Source: Algorimicrobium hallyeonense (GTDB lineage: Bacteria > Bacteroidota > Bacteroidia > Flavobacteriales > Flavobacteriaceae). Taken from it: a stretch of 64,000 nucleotides of DNA. Location: positions 434,001 through 498,000 of the forward strand of contig NZ_JBHSLA010000003.1 of assembly GCF_042657385.1 (NCBI RefSeq), in the 5' to 3' direction. A program made the translations under genes and the position numbers. Below, piece by piece: positions 32,163 to 40,716 of the stretch. Under the pieces are notes generated by a model. That model did no database searches. It saw nothing but the letters and a program-made list of their open reading frames with translations, and was not told where the DNA came from. Numbering within the stretch: the first letter of the stretch is position 1; each line of letters starts with the position of its first letter.

Positions 32163-32609
32163 ATGAAATTAAAAGAAATTGAAACATGTGAACGCACCAA
32201 ACTGGAGCTATTCTTAAATAAAGTAAGACTACCTCATTCATTTAAAAAGTTAGGCTTTATTATACTCATTTTGAGTTTTATTGGGGTTACAGGATTTAAA
32301 TTTATAGATGACCTACCCACCTGGTCGATTCAAATTCTAAAACATGCCATGCTTTTGGGTTTACTTATAATGTCCTTATCTAAAGAAAAAATTGAAGATG
32401 AGCTGATTGAAACCTTAAGATCAAAATCCTATTCTTTAGCTTTTATTATTGGCGTAGGTTATACCATGTTACAGCCTTTGGCCAATTTTATTGTTGATTT
32501 CTTTTTAGAAGAACAACTTGTTGTAAGCACTACTAGTCATATTCAAGTACTGTTATTTATGTTGCTGATTCAAGTTGGTTTTTTTGAAGTTTTAAAACGC
32601 AACCGATAA
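32163..32609 (+). CDS. multi-pass membrane protein paired with an HTH regulator
   Basis: A 148-residue protein with four hydrophobic helices (about 28-45, 58-73, 92-112 and 120-140) preceded by a charged N-terminus (LKEIETCERTKLELF). Its stop codon shares a base with the ATG of the following XRE-type regulator. Such membrane-plus-small-HTH pairs are widespread; the regulator usually represses its own operon. I do not recognise the membrane family. Confidence 0.65.
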   Translation: MKLKEIETCERTKLELFLNKVRLPHSFKKLGFIILILSFIGVTGFKFIDDLPTWSIQILKHAMLLGLLIMSLSKEKIEDELIETLRSKSYSLAFIIGVGYTMLQPLANFIVDFFLEEQLVVSTTSHIQVLLFMLLIQVGFFEVLKRNR

Positions 32610-32809
32610 TGGAAAACACGATAAAAGTAGAGCGTGCCATTTTAAATCTAACCCAAGAAGATTTAGCACAAAAAATAGGTGTTTCACGTCAAACAATTAA
32701 TTCCATTGAAGCTAATAGATATGTGCCGTCTACAGTTTTGGCATTAAAATTATCTGGCATTTTTAAGAAACCAGTGAATGCATTTTTTAAACTATCATCC
32801 AATGATTAA
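32609..32809 (+). CDS. XRE-family transcriptional regulator (YozG-like)
   Basis: A 66-residue stand-alone helix-turn-helix protein. ILNLTQEDLAQKIGVSRQTI is the classical HTH with the recognition helix VSRQTINSIEANRYVPS, ending in a short LALKLSGIFKKPVNAFF helix. It is translationally coupled to the preceding membrane protein gene (TAATG overlap), so it most likely regulates that two-gene unit. Confidence 0.88.
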   Translation: MENTIKVERAILNLTQEDLAQKIGVSRQTINSIEANRYVPSTVLALKLSGIFKKPVNAFFKLSSND

Positions 32810-32838
32810 GTTTTGTATGTTAATCTCTGTATTAAATA

Positions 32839-33534
32839 TTAGTTTGATGCTAGTAATTTTTTAAATACTCGCATACCAACAGTAGCTGTTTCTTGAATTA
32901 GTGTAATGTCTTTTTGATTCACCACAGATGGCTTCGGGTCTATAAAATAAGTGGGCGTATTCTCTGGAACATGATGCATTAAACTAGCAGCAGGATATAC
33001 TTGCATACTCGTGCCTATAATTAGTAATATATCTGCTGTTTCGCAAACGTCCAAAGCTTTTTCTATCATAGGAACCGCTTCACCGAACCATACAATATGT
33101 GGTCGCATTTGGTAGCCATTTTGGCACATATCACCAAAATGGATGTCGGTTTTCCAGTCTACAATGGAATCGTCATTAAAGGTGCTTCTAGCTTTTAATA
33201 GTTCGCCATGAAGGTGAATGACATTGCTACTGCCAGCTCGTTCGTGTAAATCATCCACATTTTGTGTTATAATGGTGACCTTATAATCGGTTTCTAAATC
33301 CGCTAAATCCACATGTGCTTGATTCGGCTTGACTTCCAAAAGTTGTTTCCGCCGTTTGTTATAAAAATCTAAAACCAATTCCGGATTTACTCGAAAACCT
33401 TGTGGTGAAGCCACTTCCATAACATCATGACCTTCCCATAAACCGTCGGCATCACGAAATGTTTTAATCCCACTTTCGGCACTAATGCCTGCGCCTGTAA
33501 GGACAACAATATGTTTCGTTTTTTTAGATAGCAT
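32839..33534 (-). CDS. NAD-dependent protein deacylase, sirtuin (CobB/SIRT5-like)
   Basis: A 231-residue SIR2 enzyme. NAD-binding blocks are VLTGAGISAESGIKTFRD, TQNVDDLHERAGS and the catalytic histidine in IHLHGE. The YNKRR segment (about residue 58) matches the Y-x-x-R that gives class III sirtuins preference for succinyl and other acidic acyl groups. The zinc-binding CxxC pairs of standard sirtuins are missing: the region between HLHGE and VWFGEAVP has only one cysteine, as in many Bacteroidota homologues. Cytosolic; single gene, convergent with the HTH gene. Confidence 0.88.
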   Translation of the reverse strand: MLSKKTKHIVVLTGAGISAESGIKTFRDADGLWEGHDVMEVASPQGFRVNPELVLDFYNKRRKQLLEVKPNQAHVDLADLETDYKVTIITQNVDDLHERAGSSNVIHLHGELLKARSTFNDDSIVDWKTDIHFGDMCQNGYQMRPHIVWFGEAVPMIEKALDVCETADILLIIGTSMQVYPAASLMHHVPENTPTYFIDPKPSVVNQKDITLIQETATVGMRVFKKLLASN

Positions 33535-33621
33535 TAAGATTTGAATGGATTGAGCAAACTTATGTAAGCCTTCTGTTGTTATTTTGGTTTAAACAATTAT
33601 AAATATAAAATAAAAAATATT

Positions 33622-34827
33622 ATGAAAAAATTATTTATGTCAATGGTATTAATATTACCAATGTTAATTATGACTAACTGTAGTAGTGATGATGATGCTG
33701 GCGTATTCATTCCACCAGCTGAAACGTCAACTACATACCAATTGGGTTCTGTAGCTGACCCTTCCATATCTGGAACAGCAAAATTTATTAAAAATACTGA
33801 TAACTCAACTACTGTAGAGTTACAACTTACAGGAACACCTGCTGGAGGCATGCACCCGGCACATATTCATTTTAATACAGCTGCTGAAAGTGGCGATATA
33901 GCCATTACTCTAGGTACAGTTGATGGTGATACTGGGTTTAGTACAGTTACATTTTCTTCTTTAGAAAACGGAACAGCTGTGACTTATGATGAGTTGCTAG
34001 ATTTTGATGGATATATTAATGTGCATTTAAGTGCCACCGAATTAGGTACATTGGTGGCTCAAGGTGATATTGGTCAAAATGAGTTAACTGGAGAAGCTAA
34101 AACTTACGATTTAGGTGAGGTTGACGTTAATGGAATTAGTGGAATGGCTACATTTTTGGAGCGCGTCAACGGTGAAGCTCTAGCTATAATTCAATTGGAT
34201 AATACACCGTCAGGCGGTATGCACCCAGGTCATATTCATATGAATACGGCTGCTGAAGGTGGTGATATTATATTTACTTTCAATACTGTTAATGGCGATA
34301 CAGGAATGAGTATGACAAATGTTGCAAATCTTGATGATAATACTTCGTTTGGTTATGAAGATATTCTAAATGTGGACGGGTATATTAACATTCACGAAAG
34401 TGCTTCCAATTTAGGAACTTTAGTTGCTCAAGGCGATATTGGTCAAAATGAACTGACTGACAATTCAATAACATATGATTTAGCCGAAGTTGACGCACCA
34501 GGTATTAGTGGTACAGTAATGTTTACTGAACGAGCCAACGGTGAAGCTTTAGCAGTTATTTCTTTAATCAATACACCTTCAGGAGGTATGCATCCAGCGC
34601 ATATTCACATGGGTAGTGTGGCAACCGCTCCAGGCGACATCATGTTTACATTTACACCAGTTGATGGCGACACAGGTATGAGTATGACAAATGTTTCCGC
34701 GTTAGACGATGATTCAGCATTTGGTTATTCTGATGTTTTAGATTTTGATGGTTATGTTAATGTGCATTTAAGCGCAGCACAACTTGATGTTTTAGTTGCT
34801 CAAGGAAATATTGGAAGCAACAATTAA
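33622..34827 (+). CDS. lipoprotein with three CHRD domains
   Basis: A 401-residue lipoprotein (lipobox IMTNC, followed by SSDDD, a Bacteroidota surface-export-type acidic tag). Three tandem CHRD domains of about 120 residues each follow. Each has the core G-MHPAHIH or MHPGHIH, a FDGYINVHLSA-type strand and the closing VAQGDIGQNELT. CHRD was first described in chordin and is widespread in bacterial surface proteins of unknown ligand; the repeated HxxH suggests metal or small-ligand binding. A paralogue lies 220 bases downstream. Monocistronic, with its own terminator. Confidence 0.85.
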   Translation: MKKLFMSMVLILPMLIMTNCSSDDDAGVFIPPAETSTTYQLGSVADPSISGTAKFIKNTDNSTTVELQLTGTPAGGMHPAHIHFNTAAESGDIAITLGTVDGDTGFSTVTFSSLENGTAVTYDELLDFDGYINVHLSATELGTLVAQGDIGQNELTGEAKTYDLGEVDVNGISGMATFLERVNGEALAIIQLDNTPSGGMHPGHIHMNTAAEGGDIIFTFNTVNGDTGMSMTNVANLDDNTSFGYEDILNVDGYINIHESASNLGTLVAQGDIGQNELTDNSITYDLAEVDAPGISGTVMFTERANGEALAVISLINTPSGGMHPAHIHMGSVATAPGDIMFTFTPVDGDTGMSMTNVSALDDDSAFGYSDVLDFDGYVNVHLSAAQLDVLVAQGNIGSNN

Positions 34828-34855
34828 TAATATAGTATTATACATTTTTTGAAAG

Positions 34856-34880
34856 CCTAGCGGAAACGCTAGGTTTTTTT
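34856..34880 (+). terminator. intrinsic terminator of the first CHRD gene
   Basis: A 7-bp stem CCTAGCG/CGCTAGG (34856-34862 with 34867-34873), GAAA tetraloop, then seven T residues. Confidence 0.85.
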
Positions 34881-35046
34881 ATTTTGTTAAATAAACATAT
34901 AATTCAATCTGTACACAAGAGGCTTTACACTGATGAAAACAATACGTCTTTTTTTGAAATAATTAACATTACAAGATAATAGTCATCAACAAATTGGGAT
35001 TTACAGTTTAAATTGTAAATTTAGGCAGTCTAAAGAAAAAGTAAAA

Positions 35047-36249
35047 ATGAAAAATATTTTAGTAGCTATCATTAGCATATGTTCAACACTCACATTTACC
35101 AATTGTGCAAGTGATGATAATATTACCGAATTAGAATCTAAACTAATCTCAACCACATACACGTTAAATCCCGTTTCAGATCCAGCCGTAATTGGCGATG
35201 CCCGGATGATAAAAAACGAGGACGCTTCTATAACCATAGAAATTAAACTGTCTGGTACATTGCCAGGAGAAACATACCCAACAAACTTACGGGTTAATAC
35301 GGCAGCCGAAGGCGGAACAGTAGCTATAAGCTTAGAAAGTTTGAACGGTACAACAGGAAGAAGTACAACCAGGTTTACAGCTTTGGATGATGGAACAGAA
35401 ATTACCTACGAAGATTTATTAGAGTTTGATGGGTTTATTGATGTTCTATTAAACAATAATTCACCAGCCATTGTTTTAGCCCAAGGTGATATTGGACAGA
35501 ATGAACTAACAGGTGTATCAAAAACCTATACATTAGGTACACGTGATATTCCTGAAATTAGCGGGAATGCCAAGTTTTCTGAACGAAAAAATGGGGAAGC
35601 GCTAGCACGTATTGAATTAACCAATGCCATTCCAGGAACAGAGCATCCTGCACATATTCATTTGAATACTGCGCTTGAAGGAGGCGCTATTGCTTTTACA
35701 TTTAATAACATTAATGGTGATACAGGTTTAAGTAGAACCAATGTGTCTGCTTTGGATGATGGAACACCATTTTTATATGAAGACTTAATCGCGTTTGATG
35801 GGTATGTGAATGCACATTTAAGTGCAAGCGATGATACAGTTATTGCCCAAGGAGATATTGGCATAAACGGTTTAACAGGTGAATCCGTAGTGTATGCTTT
35901 AAACGAAGTAGATGTACCAGAAGTTCAAGGAACAGCCACCTTTTACAAACGTGAAAGTGGCGAAGCATTAGCGGTTTTAGAAATTGAAAACACCATAGCT
36001 GGCGATGTACATCCAGCACATATTCATGCGAATGATATAAATACTACGGGTGCTGTTGTATTGACTTTTAATCCAGTGGATGGTGCTACAGGTAGAAGTG
36101 AAACTAATATTATTCAGTTAGATGATGCCACGCCTTTTGGATATGACGATGTACTTCAAATTAATGGCTATATTAACGTACATGAAAGTACAGTTAATTT
36201 AGGAACCATTATTGCGCAAGGCAATATTGGTGTGAATGTGGATAATTAA
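35047..36249 (+). CDS. second triple-CHRD lipoprotein (tandem paralogue)
   Basis: A 400-residue lipoprotein with lipobox FTNC followed by ASDD. Three CHRD domains align with those of the upstream gene, but the first has lost its HPAHIH core (it reads TYPTNLRVN), while the second keeps HPAHIHLN and the third VHPAHIHAN. Domain ends again read AQGDIGQNELT. The pair arose by tandem duplication and has diverged well beyond recent copies. The missing histidines in domain one imply changed ligand binding there. Ligand unknown. Confidence 0.85.
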   Translation: MKNILVAIISICSTLTFTNCASDDNITELESKLISTTYTLNPVSDPAVIGDARMIKNEDASITIEIKLSGTLPGETYPTNLRVNTAAEGGTVAISLESLNGTTGRSTTRFTALDDGTEITYEDLLEFDGFIDVLLNNNSPAIVLAQGDIGQNELTGVSKTYTLGTRDIPEISGNAKFSERKNGEALARIELTNAIPGTEHPAHIHLNTALEGGAIAFTFNNINGDTGLSRTNVSALDDGTPFLYEDLIAFDGYVNAHLSASDDTVIAQGDIGINGLTGESVVYALNEVDVPEVQGTATFYKRESGEALAVLEIENTIAGDVHPAHIHANDINTTGAVVLTFNPVDGATGRSETNIIQLDDATPFGYDDVLQINGYINVHESTVNLGTIIAQGNIGVNVDN

Positions 36250-36270
36250 TTAGTACCATTTTAAACTATA

Positions 36271-36302
36271 AAAACCTGATATAACGTCGGGTTTTTCTTT
36301 TT
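36271..36302 (+). terminator. intrinsic terminator of the second CHRD gene
   Basis: A 9-bp stem (36271-36279 with 36287-36295, one U-G wobble), 7-base loop, then a T-rich run. Confidence 0.65.
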
Positions 36303-36315
36303 TTTTATACCGAGC

Positions 36316-36981
36316 ATGATTGATTTACAATTACTAAACCATTTAGAAGGCTTTTTAACCGAAAGCAGACGCGAGAAATTTAATCGTGTATTATCACAAC
36401 GTACCAAACACTTTACGGTTGCTACAGAAGATGTGTACCAATTGCATAACACAAGTGCCGTAATTAGAAGTTGTGATGTGTTTGGTATACAAGAAGTTCA
36501 TATTGTAGAAGAAGTAAATAGCAAGCGCATAGATAGGGAAATTGCCATGGGCGCGCAAAAATGGGTGGATTTAAAACGCCATCACCATGTAAAAGATGCC
36601 ATTAAAGCCTTAAAACAAGAAGGTTATCAAATTATAGCAACCACACCACATACCAACGATTGTTTGTTGCAAGAGTTTGATGTGGCTAAAAAATCCTGTT
36701 TCTTCTTCGGAAGGGAAACAGAAGGCTTATCGCAGGAGGTTTTAGATGCTGCAGATGGTTATTTAAAAATACCGATGGCGGGATTTACAGAGAGTTTGAA
36801 TATTTCTGTATCGGCAGCAATTATTTTGCAACATGTTACCACCAAATTAAAACAAACGGATATTCCTTGGCAGCTTACCGAAAATGAAAAGTTAGAAAAA
36901 CGTCTAGATTGGATCAAGAAAACGATTAAAAGTTATGATGAAATCGTGGAGCGGTATTATGAGGAGAGTGGTTTAAGTTAA
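36316..36981 (+). CDS. trmH: tRNA (guanosine-2'-O-)-methyltransferase, TrmH/SpoU family
   Basis: A 221-residue SPOUT methyltransferase. It has the family motifs TSAVIRSCDVFGIQEVHIVE (motif 1), FFGRETEGLS (motif 2) and IPMAGFTESLNISVSAAIIL (motif 3, with the deep trefoil knot). The short N-terminal extension and the C-terminal helical tail (EKLEKRLDWIKKTIKSYDE) resemble TrmH, which methylates G18 in the tRNA D-loop. An rRNA-directed SpoU paralogue is less likely given the tail. Followed by a terminator. Confidence 0.85.
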   Translation: MIDLQLLNHLEGFLTESRREKFNRVLSQRTKHFTVATEDVYQLHNTSAVIRSCDVFGIQEVHIVEEVNSKRIDREIAMGAQKWVDLKRHHHVKDAIKALKQEGYQIIATTPHTNDCLLQEFDVAKKSCFFFGRETEGLSQEVLDAADGYLKIPMAGFTESLNISVSAAIILQHVTTKLKQTDIPWQLTENEKLEKRLDWIKKTIKSYDEIVERYYEESGLS

Positions 36982-37016
36982 GAGTTTAAATAAGTGTTTT
37001 TTGTATTATTCTTTTC

Positions 37017-37034
37017 GCTGAATTCAGCTTTTTT
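37017..37034 (+). terminator. terminator after trmH
   Basis: The palindrome GCTGAATTCAGC (37017-37028) followed by six T residues. The stem is short, so strength is moderate. The following 240 bases up to the next stop codon at 37275 contain no gene; a TAnnTTTG match (TACTTTTG) occurs on the minus strand at 37074-37081 but faces no open frame. Confidence 0.5.
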
Positions 37035-37274
37035 ATAAAATTAATAATTAAAATAAAATAGAAATCCTATTTACAAAAGTAAGGCAAGTGCAAAAGGTTG
37101 GTTTGGGTGAATTCTGAATAAAATTTCATAAAATACCTAATCGGAAACATGGCAGGTAGGAGTAGGGGAAAAAAATAGTCCAAAATTCATGAAAATTGTG
37201 TGCTTTCATGCTATTATCTTGGTTCTTATATTTATGAAAGTATTTCTAAATGTGATTCTATACCTAATAATAAA

Positions 37275-38048
37275 CTATCGCTTTTTCCGACTCCGACTCA
37301 ACACCTTATATTCCTCATAGCATTCACTAATAGCATCCAGTATTTGAAGATCGTTAGCGCTATTTATAAAATCGGCCGAATAGTTACATTGACGCACTAT
37401 TTCATCTAAATCTACACGGTCTACTTGTAGTAAAACCGTTAACATTTCCCGATCAAAACGCGAGGCTAGGAGGTTTCTAATTTCATCATCTTGCTTCATC
37501 TGTTTGAGTTTTTTCATCTCATTCGGATTTTTCCCAAACATTTTATAGAGGAAATCGGCAGGATTAAAAATAGCACCCAATGCTTTGGTTATGGCATTGC
37601 TACGATTTCCAGCTTCATAGCCTGTGGATGGTAAACCAGAAATACTGTATCGGTAATTATTATTGATGGGCACATTCTGAATATCCACTTCTAAAATTCC
37701 TGTTAGACGGAAATCATTTATAACGACCTCTTCTAAAGCCAATGCCAATTCGTTTAATTGAATAGTAGATGTTCCAAACTTAATCCAGTCATTAGTAACA
37801 CGAACTTTTATAGATTTAAAACCTAAATAGGAGAGGTGCAGCGTATCATTTGCTTGGGCACGTAAGGTAAATTCTCCTTCGGCATTGGTTGTAGTACCAA
37901 TTACCTGTGTTAAATTTACAATATTAACACTTTCCAAAGGTTCCCCTTGTGATGCGTTTATAATAACGCCCTTTACATAGGTTTGGTCCTGTGAGAAACC
38001 AATAGAAAAGGTAAACAATGCAATAAGTAGGAATAGGTAGTGCTTCAT
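37275..38048 (-). CDS. secreted carboxypeptidase-regulatory-like domain protein
   Basis: About 257 residues from the ATG at 38048. An upstream in-frame ATG would put two hydrophobic stretches in series, so I reject it. Signal peptide ends IGFSQ. Residues about 22-110 are a CarboxypepD_reg-like/CNA-B beta domain (VKGVIINASQGEPLESVNI ... TTTNAEGEFTL ... LHLSYLGFKS), the fold found at the N-terminus of SusC receptors. Here no barrel follows, but a helical C-terminal half (about 140-255) with conserved FNPADFLYKMFG. Such stand-alone proteins are common in Flavobacteriia; function unknown. Confidence 0.78.
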   Translation of the reverse strand: MKHYLFLLIALFTFSIGFSQDQTYVKGVIINASQGEPLESVNIVNLTQVIGTTTNAEGEFTLRAQANDTLHLSYLGFKSIKVRVTNDWIKFGTSTIQLNELALALEEVVINDFRLTGILEVDIQNVPINNNYRYSISGLPSTGYEAGNRSNAITKALGAIFNPADFLYKMFGKNPNEMKKLKQMKQDDEIRNLLASRFDREMLTVLLQVDRVDLDEIVRQCNYSADFINSANDLQILDAISECYEEYKVLSRSRKKR

Positions 38049-38135
38049 GCTGGCTAAATTAAACAATAAAAGTACTAAACAAAAAAATAGATTTCTCATT
38101 TAGTACTTTATTTGACTTATTATTAACAGTGGTGT

Positions 38136-39983
38136 TTAGCGTCTAGAGCGTCTTGGTCTTTCAGAACCGGAATCGTTACTAGTTTCTGTACGTCTTGGTT
38201 TAGAGTCGCTATCACTTCTGCGGCTACGTCTGTTTCCAGAATCGCCACCACGATCACTACGTCCACCACTTGAACGACGTTCACCTCTTGGCTTATCATC
38301 ACGTCGTTTTCCTCCAAAACCACTTCCGCCACTTCTGCGTTTGTTTCGGCTAGTACCACGACCTTTATCTTCGCTTACTTCTACATTTACAAAACGACCT
38401 TCATGTTTGAAATCCGTAAAGAATGCCAATACTTTTTCTTGTAAACCTTTTTCGGTTGTAAAAAATGAGAAACTTTCTTTAACATCCACTTTAAAAACGT
38501 CATCACGACCTAATTCTAAAACTTCTTTTAGGAAGTCTTTTAGCTTCATCCAATCGTAACCATCTTTACGACCAACGTTTATAAAGTAACGTGTATCATT
38601 GGCATTACTGGTATAACCACGTCCACCACCATCATCAGAACGATCACTTCCACGAGATTCTGTTACGTTTTGAATACGTGATTTTGAATAGTAATTAAAG
38701 AAACGCGTAAATTCTACAGAGAAAAATTTCTTAATTAATTCATCTTTAGATGTGTCAGCAAATAGTTCGTTGATACTTTCTAAATACTTATTAATTTCAG
38801 GGTTTATTTCTGTATTGTGAATTTTATTGGCAAGCGACATTAATTGAACTTCACAAATTTCTATGCCATCAGGAATTTCTTTTTTAATGAAGTCTTTCTT
38901 AATGATGCGTTCAATACTTTTAATTTTACGAACCTCGCTTTTTGAAACAATAACCATAGAGATTCCTGTTTTTCCAGCACGACCAGTTCTACCAGATCGG
39001 TGTGTATATACTTCCGGTTCATCCGGTAACTGGTAGTTTATTACGTGTGTAATATCGTCTACATCAATCCCACGAGCAGCAACATCTGTTGCCACTAGCA
39101 TTTGAATTTGCTGGTTTCTGAAAGATTTCATTACCAAATCACGTTGATTCTGACTTAAATCGCCATGTAATGCGCCAGCACTGTAGCCGTCTTCAATTAA
39201 TTGTTCAGCTACTTTTTGTGTATCGCGTTTTGTTCTACAGAAAATAACAGAAAAGATATCTGGATTTGCATCAGATAAACGTTTTAAAGCTGCATAACGA
39301 TCACGTGCATTAACTAAATAATACTCATGCGTTACTTGACTCGTACTTTCATTTTTATTTCCTACTGTAATCTCAATAGGGTTTGCCATAAATTTCTTGG
39401 CAATATTGGAAACCTCTTTAGGCATGGTAGCCGAGAATAACCAGGTGTTTTTGTCTTCAGGTGTATGCGATAAGATATCAGTAATATCCTCTTTAAAACC
39501 CATGTTTAGCATTTCATCAGCTTCATCTAAAACGGCGTATTCAATTTTAGAAATATCTACTAATCTACGCTTAATCATATCCTTCATACGACCAGGTGTA
39601 GCAACAATAATTTGTGCACCTCTTTTTACCTCGCGTGCTTGATCTGTAATACTGGACCCACCGTAAATTGCTACAACGTTTAAACCTTTACAGTGTTTAC
39701 CGTAAGCTTTCATTTCGTTGGCAATTTGCAAACACAATTCACGTGTTGGCGAAAGGATTAAACCTTGTGTTGTGCGACTATCCATCTGGATTTTCTGCAA
39801 CATTGGAAAACCAAATGCGGCCGTTTTTCCCGTTCCAGTTTGCGCTAAGGCAACTAAATCGGTGTCTTTTTCTAATAAAATGGGAATTGCTTGGGATTGA
39901 ACATCACTAGGGGTTTCAAAACCCATGTCAGTAATAGCTTGTAATAGGTCGTCATTAAGACCTAAATCTTGGAATGTATTCAT
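38136..39983 (-). CDS. DEAD-box ATP-dependent RNA helicase (DeaD/CsdA type)
   Basis: A 615-residue RNA helicase. Motifs run in order: Q motif GFETPSDVQSQAIP, Walker A AQTGTGKTAAFGFP, DEAD in AVLDEADEMLNMGF, SAT in LFSATMP, then IFCRTKRDTQKV, VATDVAARGIDV and HRSGRTGRAG. A DbpA-type RNA-binding domain (about 465-545, RYFINVGRKDGYDWMKLKDF) and a 60-residue tail rich in arginine, glycine and serine follow, as in CsdA. It unwinds structured RNA in ribosome assembly and cold adaptation. The message has an unusually long leader of about 135 bases, suggesting post-transcriptional control. Confidence 0.93.
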   Translation of the reverse strand: MNTFQDLGLNDDLLQAITDMGFETPSDVQSQAIPILLEKDTDLVALAQTGTGKTAAFGFPMLQKIQMDSRTTQGLILSPTRELCLQIANEMKAYGKHCKGLNVVAIYGGSSITDQAREVKRGAQIIVATPGRMKDMIKRRLVDISKIEYAVLDEADEMLNMGFKEDITDILSHTPEDKNTWLFSATMPKEVSNIAKKFMANPIEITVGNKNESTSQVTHEYYLVNARDRYAALKRLSDANPDIFSVIFCRTKRDTQKVAEQLIEDGYSAGALHGDLSQNQRDLVMKSFRNQQIQMLVATDVAARGIDVDDITHVINYQLPDEPEVYTHRSGRTGRAGKTGISMVIVSKSEVRKIKSIERIIKKDFIKKEIPDGIEICEVQLMSLANKIHNTEINPEINKYLESINELFADTSKDELIKKFFSVEFTRFFNYYSKSRIQNVTESRGSDRSDDGGGRGYTSNANDTRYFINVGRKDGYDWMKLKDFLKEVLELGRDDVFKVDVKESFSFFTTEKGLQEKVLAFFTDFKHEGRFVNVEVSEDKGRGTSRNKRRSGGSGFGGKRRDDKPRGERRSSGGRSDRGGDSGNRRSRRSDSDSKPRRTETSNDSGSERPRRSRR

Positions 39984-40130
39984 TCGTGTTTAATAAGTAA
40001 TCGATTATGTTTTGTAGTGTTACAAAAGAAGAGAATCGACATACTTAACCTAAACTTCCAGTAACACACCCTCACCCTGAGGAATTAATTTGATAGAACG
40101 TCAGGTTCCGCCAAATTTCGTGCAAAGGTA
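39984..40130 (-). promoter_or_regulatory. promoter and long 5' leader of the DEAD-box helicase gene
   Basis: On the minus strand, TACCTTTG (40130-40123) fits the TAnnTTTG -7 element; transcription from it would give a leader of about 135 bases before the ATG at 39983. Long leaders are typical of cold-shock helicase genes. No open frame of note lies in it, and no known riboswitch is recognised. Confidence 0.5.
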
Positions 40131-40229
40131 CACTTTATTTTTAATTTAATTATTAGGAATGTAGAAATGTTAAAAATTAAAGTTACAATGGCGTTAAGGT
40201 AACGCTACTTCTTCGCTTTATTGATGTTT

Positions 40230-40325
40230 TTAGTTTTTAGGAACTCTTTTTATAATTAATCGAATTTGTCCCATATGATTCGCTTGAAGTTCCATAACAT
40301 GATACCACGCCCAATGGTTGTTCAT
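40230..40325 (-). pseudogene. C-terminal remnant of a DinB/DUF664-like gene
   Basis: A 31-codon frame (ATG 40325, stop 40230) encodes MNNHWAWYHVMELQANHMGQ followed by IRLIIKRVPKN. The WxWYHVxExxxNHxGQIRLI pattern is the last helix of DinB-like proteins, with its metal-binding histidine. The rest of the gene is absent; the SdpI gene ends 19 bases upstream. It is best seen as the leftover 3' end of a deleted gene. Confidence 0.5.
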
Positions 40326-40343
40326 TCTAGTATTTTTTACTGA

Positions 40344-40694
40344 TTAATTAAATTTTTTCTTTATAGCAGATTCTACTCTAATAAAAAGTACAACAACCAG
40401 TACAATCATGAAGCTGATGCCAATTAATGTGGCTGCTTTTTCATTGGGTTGCACAATAAAACCCAACAACCCGGTTAATGCTAGAACAACTCCTAGTTTC
40501 ATCATTTCTATAGCGGAATAGTGTTGTGCAAAATCCCATCGTTCTTGATTTTTCATGGAGCTTGCCGTTCGATAGCCATATAGGCTATTGATTTTTTTTG
40601 GCGGAAACTTCATCATGATGAATCCAACAATTAAAAAAATTAATCCTGTAGATACAGGTATTATAAATATTGGGTTATCTAGTGGAAGTTGCAT
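40344..40694 (-). CDS. SdpI-family membrane protein
   Basis: A 116-residue membrane protein with three helices (about 8-28, 58-80 and 85-106). The conserved segment MMKFPPKKINSLYGYRTASS followed by NQERWDFAQHYS, between the first two helices, is the SdpI/YhfL signature. In Bacillus, SdpI gives immunity to the SdpC toxin; most homologues, including short ones like this, have no known toxin partner, and none is seen nearby. Confidence 0.85.
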   Translation of the reverse strand: MQLPLDNPIFIIPVSTGLIFLIVGFIMMKFPPKKINSLYGYRTASSMKNQERWDFAQHYSAIEMMKLGVVLALTGLLGFIVQPNEKAATLIGISFMIVLVVVLFIRVESAIKKKFN

Positions 40695-40716
40695 AATTTA
40701 TTTTTTCATTTCGAAA

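Noticed and set aside
36982..37274. Small RNA gene on the minus strand from the TACTTTTG at 37074-37081
   Set aside because: A -7 match alone is weak in AT-rich DNA, and the nearby hairpin has its T run on the + strand, as expected for trmH termination.
38123..38359. A valine/glutamate-rich minus-strand open frame overlapping the helicase 3' end
   Set aside because: It is an alternative reading of the Arg/Gly-rich tail codons.
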